DNA of 56,056 nt, taken from NCBI GenBank assembly GCA_964475415.1, contig CAYYWZ010000020.1, positions 1 through 56,056 on the forward strand, written 5' to 3'. Source of the stretch: CALCMJ01 sp964475415. Its GTDB lineage: Bacteria > Bacteroidota > Bacteroidia > Chitinophagales > Saprospiraceae. Shown here piece by piece: positions 18,450 through 27,770 of the stretch; the first letter of the stretch is position 1; every line of letters begins with the position of its first letter. A model generated the notes under the pieces. That model was not told the origin of the DNA, ran no database searches, and saw only the letters and a list, made by a program, of their open reading frames with translations. The translations under genes and the position numbers were made by a program.

Positions 18450-19727
18450 TCAATTTATTATGTCGAAGCCTGTATACTTTCTCAGCGCTTCGGGAATACC
18501 AATACCTTCACTTGTATAATTATTCTCAAGTAATGCAGCAAAAATCCTAGCCAAGGCTAAGGCACTTCCATTCAAGGTGTGAGCAAGTAATTTTTTACCT
18601 TTTTCTGTTTTGTATCTTAACTTCAGCCTATTAGACTGATAAGTTTCGAAATTAGAAACAGAACTTACTTCTAACCATCTTTTCTGTGCTGCAGAATATA
18701 CTTCAAAATCATATGTCAAAGCGGAGGCACTAGTTAAGTCTCCACCACATAAACGTAAAATTCGATATGGCAGTTCCAACTTTTTCAATAATCCTTCTAT
18801 GTGCACCAACATTTCTTCTTGGATAGCATAGGATTTTTCAGGATGTACGATTTGTACAATTTCTATTTTGTCAAATTGATGCACTCTATTTAAGCCTTTG
18901 ACATCCGCTCCGTAAGAACCCGCCTCCCTTCTAAAACAAGGTGTATAGCCTGTAAGCTTAATCGGAAACTCATCTTCTTGTAAAATGACATCTCTGTATA
19001 TATTTGTCAATGGCACTTCCGCTGTCGGGATCAGATACAGATCATCTCTTTCTACATAATACATCTGCCCATCCTTATCTGGTAGTTGTCCGGTTCCCCT
19101 TGCTGTATCCTCATTGACAAGTAAAGGAGCAACAATTTCTTCATATCCTGCTTCATGCGCTTCGTCTAGAAAAAAGTTAATCAATGCTCTTTCTAACTTA
19201 GCGCCCTTTCCTCTGTATAGTGGGAAACCCGCACCTGCTATTTTTACACCTAACTTAAGATTAAACAGATTGTATTTCTCCCCTAACTCCCAATGAGCCA
19301 AAGCTCCATCCCCCAATTCTGGAAGCGGTTCTGGCCAATCTTTATAGACCTCATTATCGTCCTCAGACTGTCCCGCTGGCACTAATTCATTAGGTTTATT
19401 AGGAATAGCTAATAATCTATTGAGTATATCTTCTTGGGCTTTTTTCATCCCTACTTCTAGCGTTTTAGAGTTTTCTTTTAGACTAGCCACCTGCTCTTTA
19501 GCAGCACTTGCCTTATCAGCCTGTCCTGACTTGAAAAGCTGGCCTATTTCCTTAGAAAGTGTATTAATTTGTGACAACTGCTGATCTAATTCTGTCTGTA
19601 ATCTCTTTCTTTCATCATCAATTTCGATAATCGAATCAAATTGAGCGCCTATGTCCTTAATATTCCTTTTCTCAAAAGCCTTAATAAAAGCTTCCTTTTC
19701 TGCTCTAATTTTACCTATTTCTAACAT
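18450..19727 (-). CDS. serS: Seryl-tRNA synthetase
   Basis: A 425-aa class II synthetase. The N-terminal long coiled-coil arm (~residues 25-105), which holds the tRNA-Ser variable arm, is evident from charged heptads. Motif 2 FRREAGSYGADVKGL and motif 3 NGSALALARIFAALLEN are both present, as is the Ser-binding TAEVPLTN. Standard length. Its promoter region overlaps that of the divergent rho gene. Confidence 0.97.
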   Translation of the reverse strand: MLEIGKIRAEKEAFIKAFEKRNIKDIGAQFDSIIEIDDERKRLQTELDQQLSQINTLSKEIGQLFKSGQADKASAAKEQVASLKENSKTLEVGMKKAQEDILNRLLAIPNKPNELVPAGQSEDDNEVYKDWPEPLPELGDGALAHWELGEKYNLFNLKLGVKIAGAGFPLYRGKGAKLERALINFFLDEAHEAGYEEIVAPLLVNEDTARGTGQLPDKDGQMYYVERDDLYLIPTAEVPLTNIYRDVILQEDEFPIKLTGYTPCFRREAGSYGADVKGLNRVHQFDKIEIVQIVHPEKSYAIQEEMLVHIEGLLKKLELPYRILRLCGGDLTSASALTYDFEVYSAAQKRWLEVSSVSNFETYQSNRLKLRYKTEKGKKLLAHTLNGSALALARIFAALLENNYTSEGIGIPEALRKYTGFDIIN

Positions 19728-19764
19728 TTATAGTGAAATTTGTCGTAAATAAATCAATAAATCG

Positions 19765-19772
19765 CAAAGATA
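19765..19772 (-). promoter_or_regulatory. -7 element for serS
   Basis: On the minus strand TATCTTTG fits TAnnTTTG. A TTTA 20 nt upstream is an acceptable -33 element. It lies 38 bp upstream of the serS start and only 4 bp from the -33 box of the divergent rho promoter. Confidence 0.5.
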
Positions 19773-19776
19773 GTCT

Positions 19777-19806
19777 TTTGACATTCAAATAATAAACATA
19801 TATTTG
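19777..19806 (+). promoter_or_regulatory. Promoter of rho
   Basis: TTTG (19777-19780), 18-nt spacer, TATATTTG (19799-19806): an exact Bacteroidota promoter. Transcription would begin about 19813, giving a rho leader of roughly 125 nt. Confidence 0.75.
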
Positions 19807-19822
19807 CACCGAAATCGCGTCT

Positions 19823-19849
19823 GGAAAAAACGCTTTCTAAGTTTTTTCC
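19823..19849 (+). promoter_or_regulatory. Hairpin in the rho leader
   Basis: Perfect 9-bp stem GGAAAAAAC / GTTTTTTCC with a 9-nt loop, about 10 nt into the predicted rho transcript and 88 nt before the start codon. rho is autoregulated in several bacteria through its leader. Whether this hairpin takes part is inference. It has no T-tail beyond the stem, so it is not a standard terminator. Confidence 0.55.
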
Positions 19850-19936
19850 GAAATTTCCCTCTATTATAATTTAATCAGGATTTTACTTTTTTGCGGATTC
19901 AACTATTTCAATACAATTATATAAATAATTCAATAG

Positions 19937-21628
19937 ATGTACGATATTCTTCAGTTAAATGACATGCTTGTGCCCGAGTTAAAAGAACTCGCAGAGAAGC
20001 TAGAACTAAAAAGCTACAAGAAACTGAGTAAACAAGAACTTGTCTATAAAATACTAGATGAGCAAGCTATCGCAGGTAAGTCACTAGATGACGGTAAAGA
20101 AGAAAAACCTAAGGCTGACGACAAAAAGAAGAGAACTAGAAAGCCAAAAGAAGAAAGCAGAACGCCAAAAACTACCGTAGCAAAAAAAGAAACTAAAAAA
20201 GTAGAAAAGAAAAAGGCGGAACTAAAAGCCGAAAAGACTGCGGAACCAAAAGAACCTAAGGCAGAAGCAAAAAAAGCTACCTCTCCAAAAGATTCTAAAG
20301 AAAAGAAAAGCTCCGATAATACATCTGAGAGACAGACTGATAATAAGAGAAGAGACGATAACAGAAATGATAATCGAAGAGATAATAGGAACGACAATAG
20401 AAATGATAATAGGAACGACAAGCGAAGGGATGATAACAGGAGAGATGATAAACGTAACGATAACAGAAGAGATAATAAAAATATTGCAGCCTCTTTCAAT
20501 GTAGAGATAGATGGTATTATAGAAGGTGATGGCATACTAGAAATGATGCCAGATGGTTACGGATTTCTAAGATCTGCTGATTACAATTACCTTACTTCTC
20601 CAGATGATATATATGTTTCACCATCTCAGGTAAAACTTTTCGGACTAAAAACAGGTGATACAGTACAAGGAGCTATACGACCTCCGAAAGATGGAGAGAA
20701 ATACTTTGCATTACTTAGAGTATCACTAATTAACGGCCTGAAACCTGAACAACTAAGAGAGCGTGTACCTTTTGATTACCTAACACCATTGTTTCCTGAG
20801 GAGAAGTTTACGCTAATAAGCCATCCAGCAGGAAAGGATTATGGTAACAGAATGATAGACCTATTTTCACCTATAGGAAAAGGTCAAAGAGGACTTATTG
20901 TAGCTCAACCTAAAACAGGTAAAACTTTCTTACTTAAGGATGTTGCAAATGCTATAGCTAATAATCATCCTGAGACTTACATGATTGTATTACTTATAGA
21001 TGAGCGTCCGGAAGAGGTTACAGATATGCAAAGAAGTGTAAATGGTGAAGTTATTGCTTCGACCTTTGACATGCCAGCAGAAAATCACGTAAGAGTAGCT
21101 AACATAGTTATAGAAAAAGCAAAAAGACTAGTAGAAAGTGGACATGATGTGGCTATCCTACTAGATTCTATTACTAGATTAGCTAGGGCTTATAACACGG
21201 TAGCACCTGCCTCAGGTAAGGTATTATCAGGTGGTGTAGAAGCAAATGCTCTACAAAAACCTAAGAAATTCTTCGGAGCAGCAAGAAATATAGAAGGAGG
21301 TGGATCGCTTACGATCTTAGCTACAGCTCTAACAGAAACAGGATCTAAGATGGATGAAGTTATCTTCGAAGAGTTCAAAGGTACTGGTAATATGGAATTA
21401 CAGCTTGATAGATCTCTTGCAAATAGAAGATATTATCCTGCAATAGATCTTACGAAGTCTAGTACAAGAAGAGAAGAATTGTTACTTCCGGAAGGAACCC
21501 TTACCCGTATGCATATACTGAGAAAGCACCTTGCAGATATGAAACCAGAAGAAGCTATGCAGTTCTTACGTAAGCATATGTTGCATACAACCACTAATGA
21601 AGAATTCTTGGTTTCTATGAATAATTAA
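19937..21628 (+). CDS. rho: Transcription termination factor Rho, with long basic insert
   Basis: A 563-aa hexameric RNA-DNA helicase that ends transcription. Residues 1-45 are the Rho N-terminal helical domain (LVPELKELAEKLELKSYKKLSKQELVYKI). Residues ~46-185 are an insert rich in Lys/Glu/Ala, then in Asn/Asp/Arg (NDNRRD repeats). The RNA-binding cold-shock-like domain starts near 190 (MMPDGYGFLRSADYNY). The ATPase core carries Walker A QPKTGKTFLL (~325), Walker B VAILLDSITRLARAYN, and Q- and R-loops. Such inserts are known in Bacteroidota Rho and in other phyla, where they promote RNA binding or condensation. E. coli Rho is 419 aa; nearly all the difference is the insert. Confidence 0.97.
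   Translation: MYDILQLNDMLVPELKELAEKLELKSYKKLSKQELVYKILDEQAIAGKSLDDGKEEKPKADDKKKRTRKPKEESRTPKTTVAKKETKKVEKKKAELKAEKTAEPKEPKAEAKKATSPKDSKEKKSSDNTSERQTDNKRRDDNRNDNRRDNRNDNRNDNRNDKRRDDNRRDDKRNDNRRDNKNIAASFNVEIDGIIEGDGILEMMPDGYGFLRSADYNYLTSPDDIYVSPSQVKLFGLKTGDTVQGAIRPPKDGEKYFALLRVSLINGLKPEQLRERVPFDYLTPLFPEEKFTLISHPAGKDYGNRMIDLFSPIGKGQRGLIVAQPKTGKTFLLKDVANAIANNHPETYMIVLLIDERPEEVTDMQRSVNGEVIASTFDMPAENHVRVANIVIEKAKRLVESGHDVAILLDSITRLARAYNTVAPASGKVLSGGVEANALQKPKKFFGAARNIEGGGSLTILATALTETGSKMDEVIFEEFKGTGNMELQLDRSLANRRYYPAIDLTKSSTRREELLLPEGTLTRMHILRKHLADMKPEEAMQFLRKHMLHTTTNEEFLVSMNN
20341..20480 (+). repeat. Degenerate tandem repeat encoding the Rho NDNRRD tract
   Basis: Imperfect 9-18 bp units of GATAAC/GACAAT plus AGAAGA/AGGAAC types repeat across ~140 bp, inside rho. 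They encode NDNRRDNRNDNR-type residues. Tract length is likely to vary between strains through slippage in multiples of three. Confidence 0.75.
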
Positions 21629-21712
21629 GCAATAATTTGAGAATTAGTAAATAATAAGTAATTTTGTGCCACTTTTTGATTAAGGCATATATATATTTAA
21701 ACTATCTAGATT

Positions 21713-21868
21713 ATGAAAAGGACGTTTCAACCTTCTAAAAGAAAAAGAGTTAACAAGCACGGATTTAGAGAAAGAATGAGCTCTAAAAGTGGAAGAAAAG
21801 TACTTGCTAGAAGAAGAGCTAAAGGTAGAGCTAAGCTGACAGTATCTGATCAGCGTCACTCTAAGTAA
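21713..21868 (+). CDS. rpmH: 50S ribosomal protein L34
   Basis: A 51-aa basic protein beginning MKRTFQPSKRKRVNKHGF and containing GRKVLARRRAKGRAKL, the unmistakable L34 sequence, with a short extra tail (TVSDQRHSK) typical of Bacteroidota. It follows rho by 84 bp and precedes rnpA by 40 bp. The rpmH-rnpA order is conserved across bacteria. Too short for routine length filters. Confidence 0.97.
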   Translation: MKRTFQPSKRKRVNKHGFRERMSSKSGRKVLARRRAKGRAKLTVSDQRHSK

Positions 21869-21908
21869 TCCTAGTATTCTAGGAAAAGTAGTTTCCTAAA
21901 ATTAAAGG

Positions 21909-22298
21909 ATGCCAAAATTCACTTTAGGCAAGAAAGAAAAACTCAAAAGTCGAAAAATAATAGAAGAGCTGTTTCTAACAGGCTCTTCTCTTTTTTCCTA
22001 CCCTATCAAGTTAGTCTATTCCTCAGAACCATCAGAAATCAAAGCTGACATCTTCCCGCTAAAGTTCTCTACTACAGTCTCCAAAAGAAACTACAAAAGA
22101 GCCGTAGATAGAAATCTCATCAAAAGAAGAATAAGAGAAGCTTATAGACTCAATAACATTTCCCTTAAGGAGCATTGTAAAGAAAAAGAACAAACCCTGT
22201 ATATGATGTATATCTATGTAGGAAAGGAAATTCTGGATTACAGCGTTATAGAAAAGAGTATCGTTCATATATTAGACTCACTAAAAAATGAATTATAA
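21909..22298 (+). CDS. rnpA: Ribonuclease P protein component
   Basis: A 129-aa basic protein that binds RNase P RNA for tRNA 5' maturation. The RNR signature appears as KRAVDRNLIKRRIREAYRLN (residues ~58-77), and the start FTLGKKEKLKSRKIIEELF is typical. Its 3' end overlaps the next gene by 11 bp. In many bacteria yidD/yidC follow; here an exported protein does. Confidence 0.95.
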   Translation: MPKFTLGKKEKLKSRKIIEELFLTGSSLFSYPIKLVYSSEPSEIKADIFPLKFSTTVSKRNYKRAVDRNLIKRRIREAYRLNNISLKEHCKEKEQTLYMMYIYVGKEILDYSVIEKSIVHILDSLKNEL

Positions 22299-22812
22299 AC
22301 TACTACTCATCTTATTTTTCTCTCTTCTGGGACACGCTATCAGTGCTCAGGTATTTATGCAAATAGAAAAAAACAATGATCCCGAAACCATTAAGTTCGG
22401 AATAACAAATATCGTAGAGTTTAAGCATGCAGATTATCCCGATGAATGGCAAAGAGGTGAGATAGAACAAATTCTATATGATGACAATGTAGTAGTATTT
22501 ACTAATCAGATTGTACATCTAGATGATATTATAGCCATTAAGATATATCGACCTGGAGTCAAAGCTTTAGGTCAAACTATTCTAGCATTCTCCTACGCAT
22601 GGGCTGTATACGGTACTATTGCCGCCTTAGCCAGTGATCAGTTTAGCATAGGTCTGAACGAAATACTTATCGGAGGGTTCGGGATACTTACTGGTACACT
22701 GATCAAAAAATTCTCTAGTACGACCTACAATATGGGGAAATCTTATAGATTGCGTATCGTAGACTTACGATTCCCTTCACCGGAAGAGATGTATCAGATT
22801 TCTAGACCTTAG
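22288..22812 (+). CDS. Exported protein overlapping rnpA, unknown function
   Basis: A 174-aa protein with a signal peptide (cleavage after ISAQ, residue ~20). Residues 22-95 look like a beta-rich domain (FGITNIVEFKHADYPDEWQRGEIEQI). Residues ~98-120 and 125-143 form hydrophobic segments. The first 11 bp overlap rnpA, and the last 11 bp overlap the 3' end of convergent aroQ. I do not recognise a named family. Tight coupling to rnpA suggests cotranscription only, not a role in RNA processing. Confidence 0.7.
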   Translation: MNYKLLLILFFSLLGHAISAQVFMQIEKNNDPETIKFGITNIVEFKHADYPDEWQRGEIEQILYDDNVVVFTNQIVHLDDIIAIKIYRPGVKALGQTILAFSYAWAVYGTIAALASDQFSIGLNEILIGGFGILTGTLIKKFSSTTYNMGKSYRLRIVDLRFPSPEEMYQISRP

Positions 22813-23239
22813 CGAGGTTTAAGATTTTCTCTATACCCATCTCATATCCTAGCATGCCCTTACCAACGATTGTTTCCAAACAAACAGCTTCTATATAGCT
22901 ATGATGTCTAAAACTTTCTCGCTCATATACATTGGAGATATGAACTTCTATAACTGGTGTTGTAATCGCAGCAACTGCATCAGCTAACGCAATAGATGTA
23001 TGTGTGTAGGCTCCACCATTAAGCACGATACCCTGATAAGAAAATCCTACAGCGTGCAATTTATCTAAGAGATCTCCTTCGTGATTTGACTGGTAATATT
23101 CTAGATCTACCGTAGGATATTTGTCTTTTAATAAAGTAAAGTATTCCTCAAAGCTTTGCTTACCATAAATATGCGTTTCCCTCTTACCTAAGAGATTAAG
23201 ATTAGGACCATTGATAATAATGATATGATTTCTATCCAC
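22802..23239 (-). CDS. aroQ: Type II 3-dehydroquinate dehydratase
   Basis: A 145-aa enzyme of the shikimate pathway (3-dehydroquinate to 3-dehydroshikimate). The family landmarks are visible: NGPNLNLLGKRE at the start with the active-site loop (RETHIYG) and its Tyr, the QSNHEG motif, LNGGAYTHTS and EVHISNVYERESFRHHS with the general-acid His. It starts 6 bp after the recQ stop. The 3' end overlaps the converging gene by 11 bp. Confidence 0.95.
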   Translation of the reverse strand: MDRNHIIIINGPNLNLLGKRETHIYGKQSFEEYFTLLKDKYPTVDLEYYQSNHEGDLLDKLHAVGFSYQGIVLNGGAYTHTSIALADAVAAITTPVIEVHISNVYERESFRHHSYIEAVCLETIVGKGMLGYEMGIEKILNLAKV

Positions 23240-23245
23240 TGATAT

Positions 23246-25456
23246 CTAATTAGCCTTATCAGACATATATTTAATTCTTACCGTAAGAATTTCCTCCATG
23301 GTTATATCATCCTCTGATAATTCTTTCAGTGCATCATCGGCAGAATCAGAATCAGCTTCATCAAAATAATCGAATATCTCTTCGACAGCATCTTCGTCCA
23401 TCTCTTCCTCTAAGTAATAGTTGATATCTAACTTCGTTCCTGAGTTAACGATCATGTTCATCTCTTGCAGTAACTCCATAAGATCAGAACCCGCATTTTC
23501 TGCTATATCATCGAGAGGCAACTTCCTATCTATACCTTGTATTATAGTGACCTTGGATTTAGATTTATTGGCCAGTTGTTTCACAACAATATCATCTGGT
23601 CGTTCTATATTATTTTCTTCTACATATTCCTTGATAAGATGGAGAAAAGGCTTTCCATATCTTGCAGCTTTACCTTGACTTACTCCAGATATCTTACTCA
23701 TATCCTCTAAGGTAATAGGATAATAGGTAGACATATCTATAAGTGAAGGGTCCATGAAAACCACCCAAGGTTTTACATTATTTCTTTTTGCCTCTGTCTT
23801 CCTAAGATCTTTTAGCAAACTAAATAGTGTATTGTCCAGCGCAACCTGAGCACCATTATTGATAGGAATGATAATATCTTCATTGCCGGTTTTAGAATAA
23901 TCCCTATTAAGGGGAATTTCTATCGCTGTTGGCTTTTCTATGAAGGACTTTCCTTTGTCTGTAAATTTTAAGATGCCATATTGCTCAATTTCCTTGTATA
24001 AGAAGTTTTGCAAAATAGCCTGACGTAATACAGAGTGCCAGAATAGTTCTTCTTTATTCTTTCCCTTTCCAAAATGAGGACTACTAACATACTTAAAGTC
24101 CTTCATTTCCTTAGTCTCTTTTCCTATTAGAAAATCTACTATAACCTTGATTCCAAAATTTTCTTTCATCTCTCTCACAGCAATCAGAGCCATGTGCATC
24201 TCGTTTTGGATTTCTATCTTCTCCTTAGGATGCTTACAGTTATCGCACATCTTGTTACACTGAGCGTCATCATATTCTTCTCCGAAATAATGTAATAGAA
24301 ATCTTCTTCTACAAGCCGAAGTTTCCGAATAAGCTATTATTTCTTCTAACAGCTGCCCCCCTAGTTCTCTCTCAGATACAGGCTTATCTCTTAGAAATTT
24401 TTCTAATCTGAGCACATCTTTGTATGAATAAAAAGTAAGACAATTTCCTTCTAAGCCATCTCTTCCTCCCCTACCAGTTTCCTGATAATAATTCTCTATA
24501 CTTTTAGGAATATCGTAGTGAATAACAAATCTTACATCTGGCTTATCGATACCCATACCGAAGGCTATCGTTGCAACGATAACATCTACATTTTCCATGA
24601 GGAAGTCATCCTGCACCTTAGATCTTAGCTTTCCATCTAAACCAGCATGATAGGCAGCAGCATTTATCTCGTTTACCTTCAGTGCCTCTGCTATTATTTC
24701 TGTTGTCTTTCTTGCTTGTACATATATAATCCCAGATTTTCCAGGTTTCTTTTTTATGTACTGTATGATCTCCTTTAGCGTTTGTTCTTTATTATTTTTA
24801 GGTCTTACTTCGTAATAGAGATTATCTCTATTAAAGGAAGAAATAAAAGTATTTACACCACTTCCCATATTCAGATTCTTAACTATATCTGACTGCACCT
24901 TCGGAGTAGCTGTGGCTGTAAGCGCAATTACAGGAATTTCGTCATTTATGTTTTTTACCATAGACCTTATCTTACGATACTCTGGTCTGAAATCATGTCC
25001 CCATTCTGAAATACAATGGGCCTCATCTACTGCCACAAAGGAAATTTTTTCTCCTTTGAAGAAGAGGATGTTTTCTTCTTTTGTCAATGTTTCCGGTGCA
25101 ACAAAAACCATTTTGGTTACTCCTGAAGATATATTCTCTTTTACTTCTTTTATTTGTCCCTTTGTAAGTGATGAATTCAGAAAATGAGCAATCCTATCAT
25201 CTGAACCATTAGCTCTTATAGAATCTACCTGATTCTTCATTAGTGCTATAAGAGGTGAAATAATTATTGCTGTTCCCTCCATCATCATTGCAGGCAACTG
25301 ATAACATAAAGACTTACCACCTCCCGTAGGCATAATCACAAAGGTATTGTTACCTGTAAGAACACTCTCTATTATTTTTTCTTGATTTGATTTGAATTCA
25401 CTAAACCCAAAATACTTTTGCAAGCTATCCTTGATTCCTTGTGTCGTAACACTCAT
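23246..25456 (-). CDS. recQ: ATP-dependent DNA helicase RecQ
   Basis: A 736-aa 3'-5' DNA helicase. Walker A MPTGGGKS is near residue 42-49, the DExH box is VDEAHCISEWGHDFRP, and helicase motif VI is YYQETGRGGRDG. The RQC zinc module is present as CRRRFLLHYFGE...CNKMCDNC. A C-terminal HRDC-like region includes ISGVSQGKAARYGKPFL. The last ~80 residues are acidic, longer than E. coli RecQ (609 aa) and common in Bacteroidota. Confidence 0.95.
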   Translation of the reverse strand: MSVTTQGIKDSLQKYFGFSEFKSNQEKIIESVLTGNNTFVIMPTGGGKSLCYQLPAMMMEGTAIIISPLIALMKNQVDSIRANGSDDRIAHFLNSSLTKGQIKEVKENISSGVTKMVFVAPETLTKEENILFFKGEKISFVAVDEAHCISEWGHDFRPEYRKIRSMVKNINDEIPVIALTATATPKVQSDIVKNLNMGSGVNTFISSFNRDNLYYEVRPKNNKEQTLKEIIQYIKKKPGKSGIIYVQARKTTEIIAEALKVNEINAAAYHAGLDGKLRSKVQDDFLMENVDVIVATIAFGMGIDKPDVRFVIHYDIPKSIENYYQETGRGGRDGLEGNCLTFYSYKDVLRLEKFLRDKPVSERELGGQLLEEIIAYSETSACRRRFLLHYFGEEYDDAQCNKMCDNCKHPKEKIEIQNEMHMALIAVREMKENFGIKVIVDFLIGKETKEMKDFKYVSSPHFGKGKNKEELFWHSVLRQAILQNFLYKEIEQYGILKFTDKGKSFIEKPTAIEIPLNRDYSKTGNEDIIIPINNGAQVALDNTLFSLLKDLRKTEAKRNNVKPWVVFMDPSLIDMSTYYPITLEDMSKISGVSQGKAARYGKPFLHLIKEYVEENNIERPDDIVVKQLANKSKSKVTIIQGIDRKLPLDDIAENAGSDLMELLQEMNMIVNSGTKLDINYYLEEEMDEDAVEEIFDYFDEADSDSADDALKELSEDDITMEEILTVRIKYMSDKAN

Positions 25457-25835
25457 ATAATATATTATAAATCGTTAGAAAATTAACGGGTGATGTACGC
25501 ATAATATACGAAATTATTCATACTCCGAGAAAAATTGGTAGGAATTTATAGCCATTATAACAGTTGTTATAAGTTATATCCCAATATAGATTTTTATACA
25601 CCAATAAACAAATAAAACACAGGTCAAATTTTACAACATTTAGAACATAATGTCGTTGATCTATCATTAAAGATATCAGAACGAAATATCTTCTTGCAAG
25701 GAGCTTGTTATTCGAATAAAAATACTGATACTTAAAAAACTTACTTATGTAGTAAATGATAATGGATAGTGATATTAACACATTTTCTATTCAAGATTAT
25801 ATAAACTCTTTTACATACCAATAAGAAGTATATTT
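25457..25835. other. Intergenic region without a recognised gene
   Basis: 379 bp of AT-rich sequence between recQ and the glutamate-synthase-like gene. An 87-codon minus-strand frame exists (25518-25781), but it is rich in Tyr/Phe/Ile/Asn, lacks a ribosome-binding site and resembles translated AT-rich DNA. No tRNA, terminator or clear promoter was seen. Confidence 0.5.
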
Positions 25836-27458
25836 CTAATCCTCTTCTACATATACTAAATCAAACTTAGGAACAAAAGAATCCGATACTGCCATAGCCA
25901 TATCTTGGTGCCAGCCTCTAGGATATGACTCCGACTGCAACAGCGAACCTTCAGGAATATAAGGATATAATTTGTACAAGGACTTAGATATGTGCTGGTC
26001 TATCCGCTGGTTTACATGAGTCCTATTTATTTTATCTGGATGATCTACTCCTGCTGCTGCCATCAACTCCACAAATGCTTTGACAGTTCCCTTGTGATAA
26101 TTTGCAACCCTATGTTTTTTATCTTCTACTACTAGCCCAGCTACTAATTCTGGTTTGTGTGTCGCCACTCCAGTAGGACAAGAGTTTTTATTGCACTCTA
26201 ATGCTTGTATACAGCCCACTGCCATCATCATAGCTCTAGCAGAATAACATGCATCTGCACCAAAAGCTATAGCCCTAAATATATCAAAACCTGAAACTAT
26301 TTTTCCAGATGTAATCAAGGTTATCTCCTTCTTAAGATTAAATCCTACTAAAGCATTATAGACAAAGGTCAGTCCTTCTCTAAACGGTGTCCCTACTGCC
26401 CCACTAAATTCTAATGGCGCCGCACCTGTTCCTCCTTCTCCTCCATCTACTGTAATAAAGTCTGGTCTAATTCCTGACTCCATCATAGCTTTACAGATAG
26501 CCAGAAATTCGCTTTTATGTCCTACACAAAGCTTAAAACCTACGGGTTTCCCTCCTGATAAATCTTGACATTTTTTTATAAACTTTAGTAAACCCATCGG
26601 CGTACTAAATGCTTTGTGATACGGTGGAGAATTTACATCTTCATATGGTTTAATATTTCTGATTTTAGCAATTTCCGGAGTAGCTTTTTTTGCAGGAAGT
26701 ATTCCACCATGACCAGGCTTAGCTCCTTGTGAAAGTTTAATCTCTATCATCTTGACATTATCTGCAGCCGTACGTTGGCGATACAAATCTTCTGAAAAAT
26801 TACCATCATCCGTTCTACAACCAAAATATCCAGTACCTATCTGATATATCAGATCTCCTCCATACTTATCATGATACTGAGATATGCCACCCTCTCCTGT
26901 ATTATGAGCGAACCCACCTATAGCTGCACCACCATTCAAAGCCATAACAGCATTCTTACTTAGAGAACCAAAACTCATCGCCGCAACATTAAAAATACTT
27001 AGATCATAAGGCTGCTTACAGTTTTTTCCACCAACTTTTACTCTAGGATTAGGATTCATATTATGTGAATCTAGGGCTGCAATGCTGTGATTTAGCCATT
27101 GGTAACCTTCTTCGTATACATTGATTTGCGTTCCAAAGGGTTCTGTATCTGTAACCCCCTTGGCCCTCTGGTATACTATATTTCTTTTTATTCTAGAGAA
27201 GGGTCTTCCGTCCGTGTCAGGTTCTATAAAATATTGATACATCTTAGGCCTTAACCATTCCGCTATAAACCTCGTTCTTCCGACTACTGGAAAATTTCTG
27301 ACGATCGCACTTTTAGTCTGGAAATAATCATAGAACCCAAGCAGCAGAATAGGTCCTAAAACTGCAAATATCCAGAAGAATCCTGATGATATAAAGAATC
27401 CTAAAGCTGCTACTAATAAGGTGGCAACTACTGCAAATAAGATAAAACTTCTTCTCAT
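25836..27458 (-). CDS. Membrane-anchored FMN-binding glutamate synthase-type protein
   Basis: A 540-aa protein with two N-terminal membrane helices (residues ~5-47) followed by the FMN/[3Fe-4S] core of glutamate synthase. The FMN barrel motifs are seen as AAMSFGSLSKNAVMALNGGA, GGEGGTGAAPLEFS and the Fe-S ligand set C-x5-C-x4-C (CIQALECNKNSC) followed by PTGVATH. The glutaminase domain and C-terminal beta-helix of GltB are absent. So it matches the stand-alone FMN-binding glutamate synthase family, whose electron donor and real substrate in Bacteroidota are not settled. Confidence 0.88.
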   Translation of the reverse strand: MRRSFILFAVVATLLVAALGFFISSGFFWIFAVLGPILLLGFYDYFQTKSAIVRNFPVVGRTRFIAEWLRPKMYQYFIEPDTDGRPFSRIKRNIVYQRAKGVTDTEPFGTQINVYEEGYQWLNHSIAALDSHNMNPNPRVKVGGKNCKQPYDLSIFNVAAMSFGSLSKNAVMALNGGAAIGGFAHNTGEGGISQYHDKYGGDLIYQIGTGYFGCRTDDGNFSEDLYRQRTAADNVKMIEIKLSQGAKPGHGGILPAKKATPEIAKIRNIKPYEDVNSPPYHKAFSTPMGLLKFIKKCQDLSGGKPVGFKLCVGHKSEFLAICKAMMESGIRPDFITVDGGEGGTGAAPLEFSGAVGTPFREGLTFVYNALVGFNLKKEITLITSGKIVSGFDIFRAIAFGADACYSARAMMMAVGCIQALECNKNSCPTGVATHKPELVAGLVVEDKKHRVANYHKGTVKAFVELMAAAGVDHPDKINRTHVNQRIDQHISKSLYKLYPYIPEGSLLQSESYPRGWHQDMAMAVSDSFVPKFDLVYVEED

Positions 27459-27770
27459 GGTAACTAACTAATTATAAAAATTGAAGTCAATTTTTTCTAA
27501 ATGCTAGGAGTGCATTATGTCAAAATTAACCATCAGTATGGACTTTTTACTAATTATCTAAGTCCTTCTGAATATCATATAAAAATAAGATTAAAATTGA
27601 ATAAGCTAGTCTAAAACTTAAAATGTATGGTATAATAGTTTGTCTAAGAACGGTCATATTATTATAAATATATTGGAGGTATGATTCATTAACAATTAAA
27701 AGGGTAAGCATCTACTAATCTCTACATAAAAAGCTAGAAGGGTAGAAGAACAAAATCAACTTGGATATTA
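27459..27770. other. Intergenic region upstream of the HigBA remnant
   Basis: 312 bp with no gene recognised on either strand. Very AT-rich, with only short frames. It separates the divergent FMN-synthase gene from the toxin-antitoxin remnant. Confidence 0.5.

Noticed and set aside
20341..20480. Regular repeats suggesting a CRISPR array
   Set aside because: Units are short, degenerate, in frame and coding within rho; there are no spacers.
20044..20535. Long minus-strand open frame rich in Leu/Ser opposite rho
   Set aside because: It is the mirror of the rho Lys/Asn/Asp/Arg repeat tract and has no independent support.
25518..25781. 87-codon minus-strand frame between recQ and the FMN-synthase gene
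   Set aside because: Composition is that of translated AT-rich DNA, with no ribosome site and no recognisable motif.
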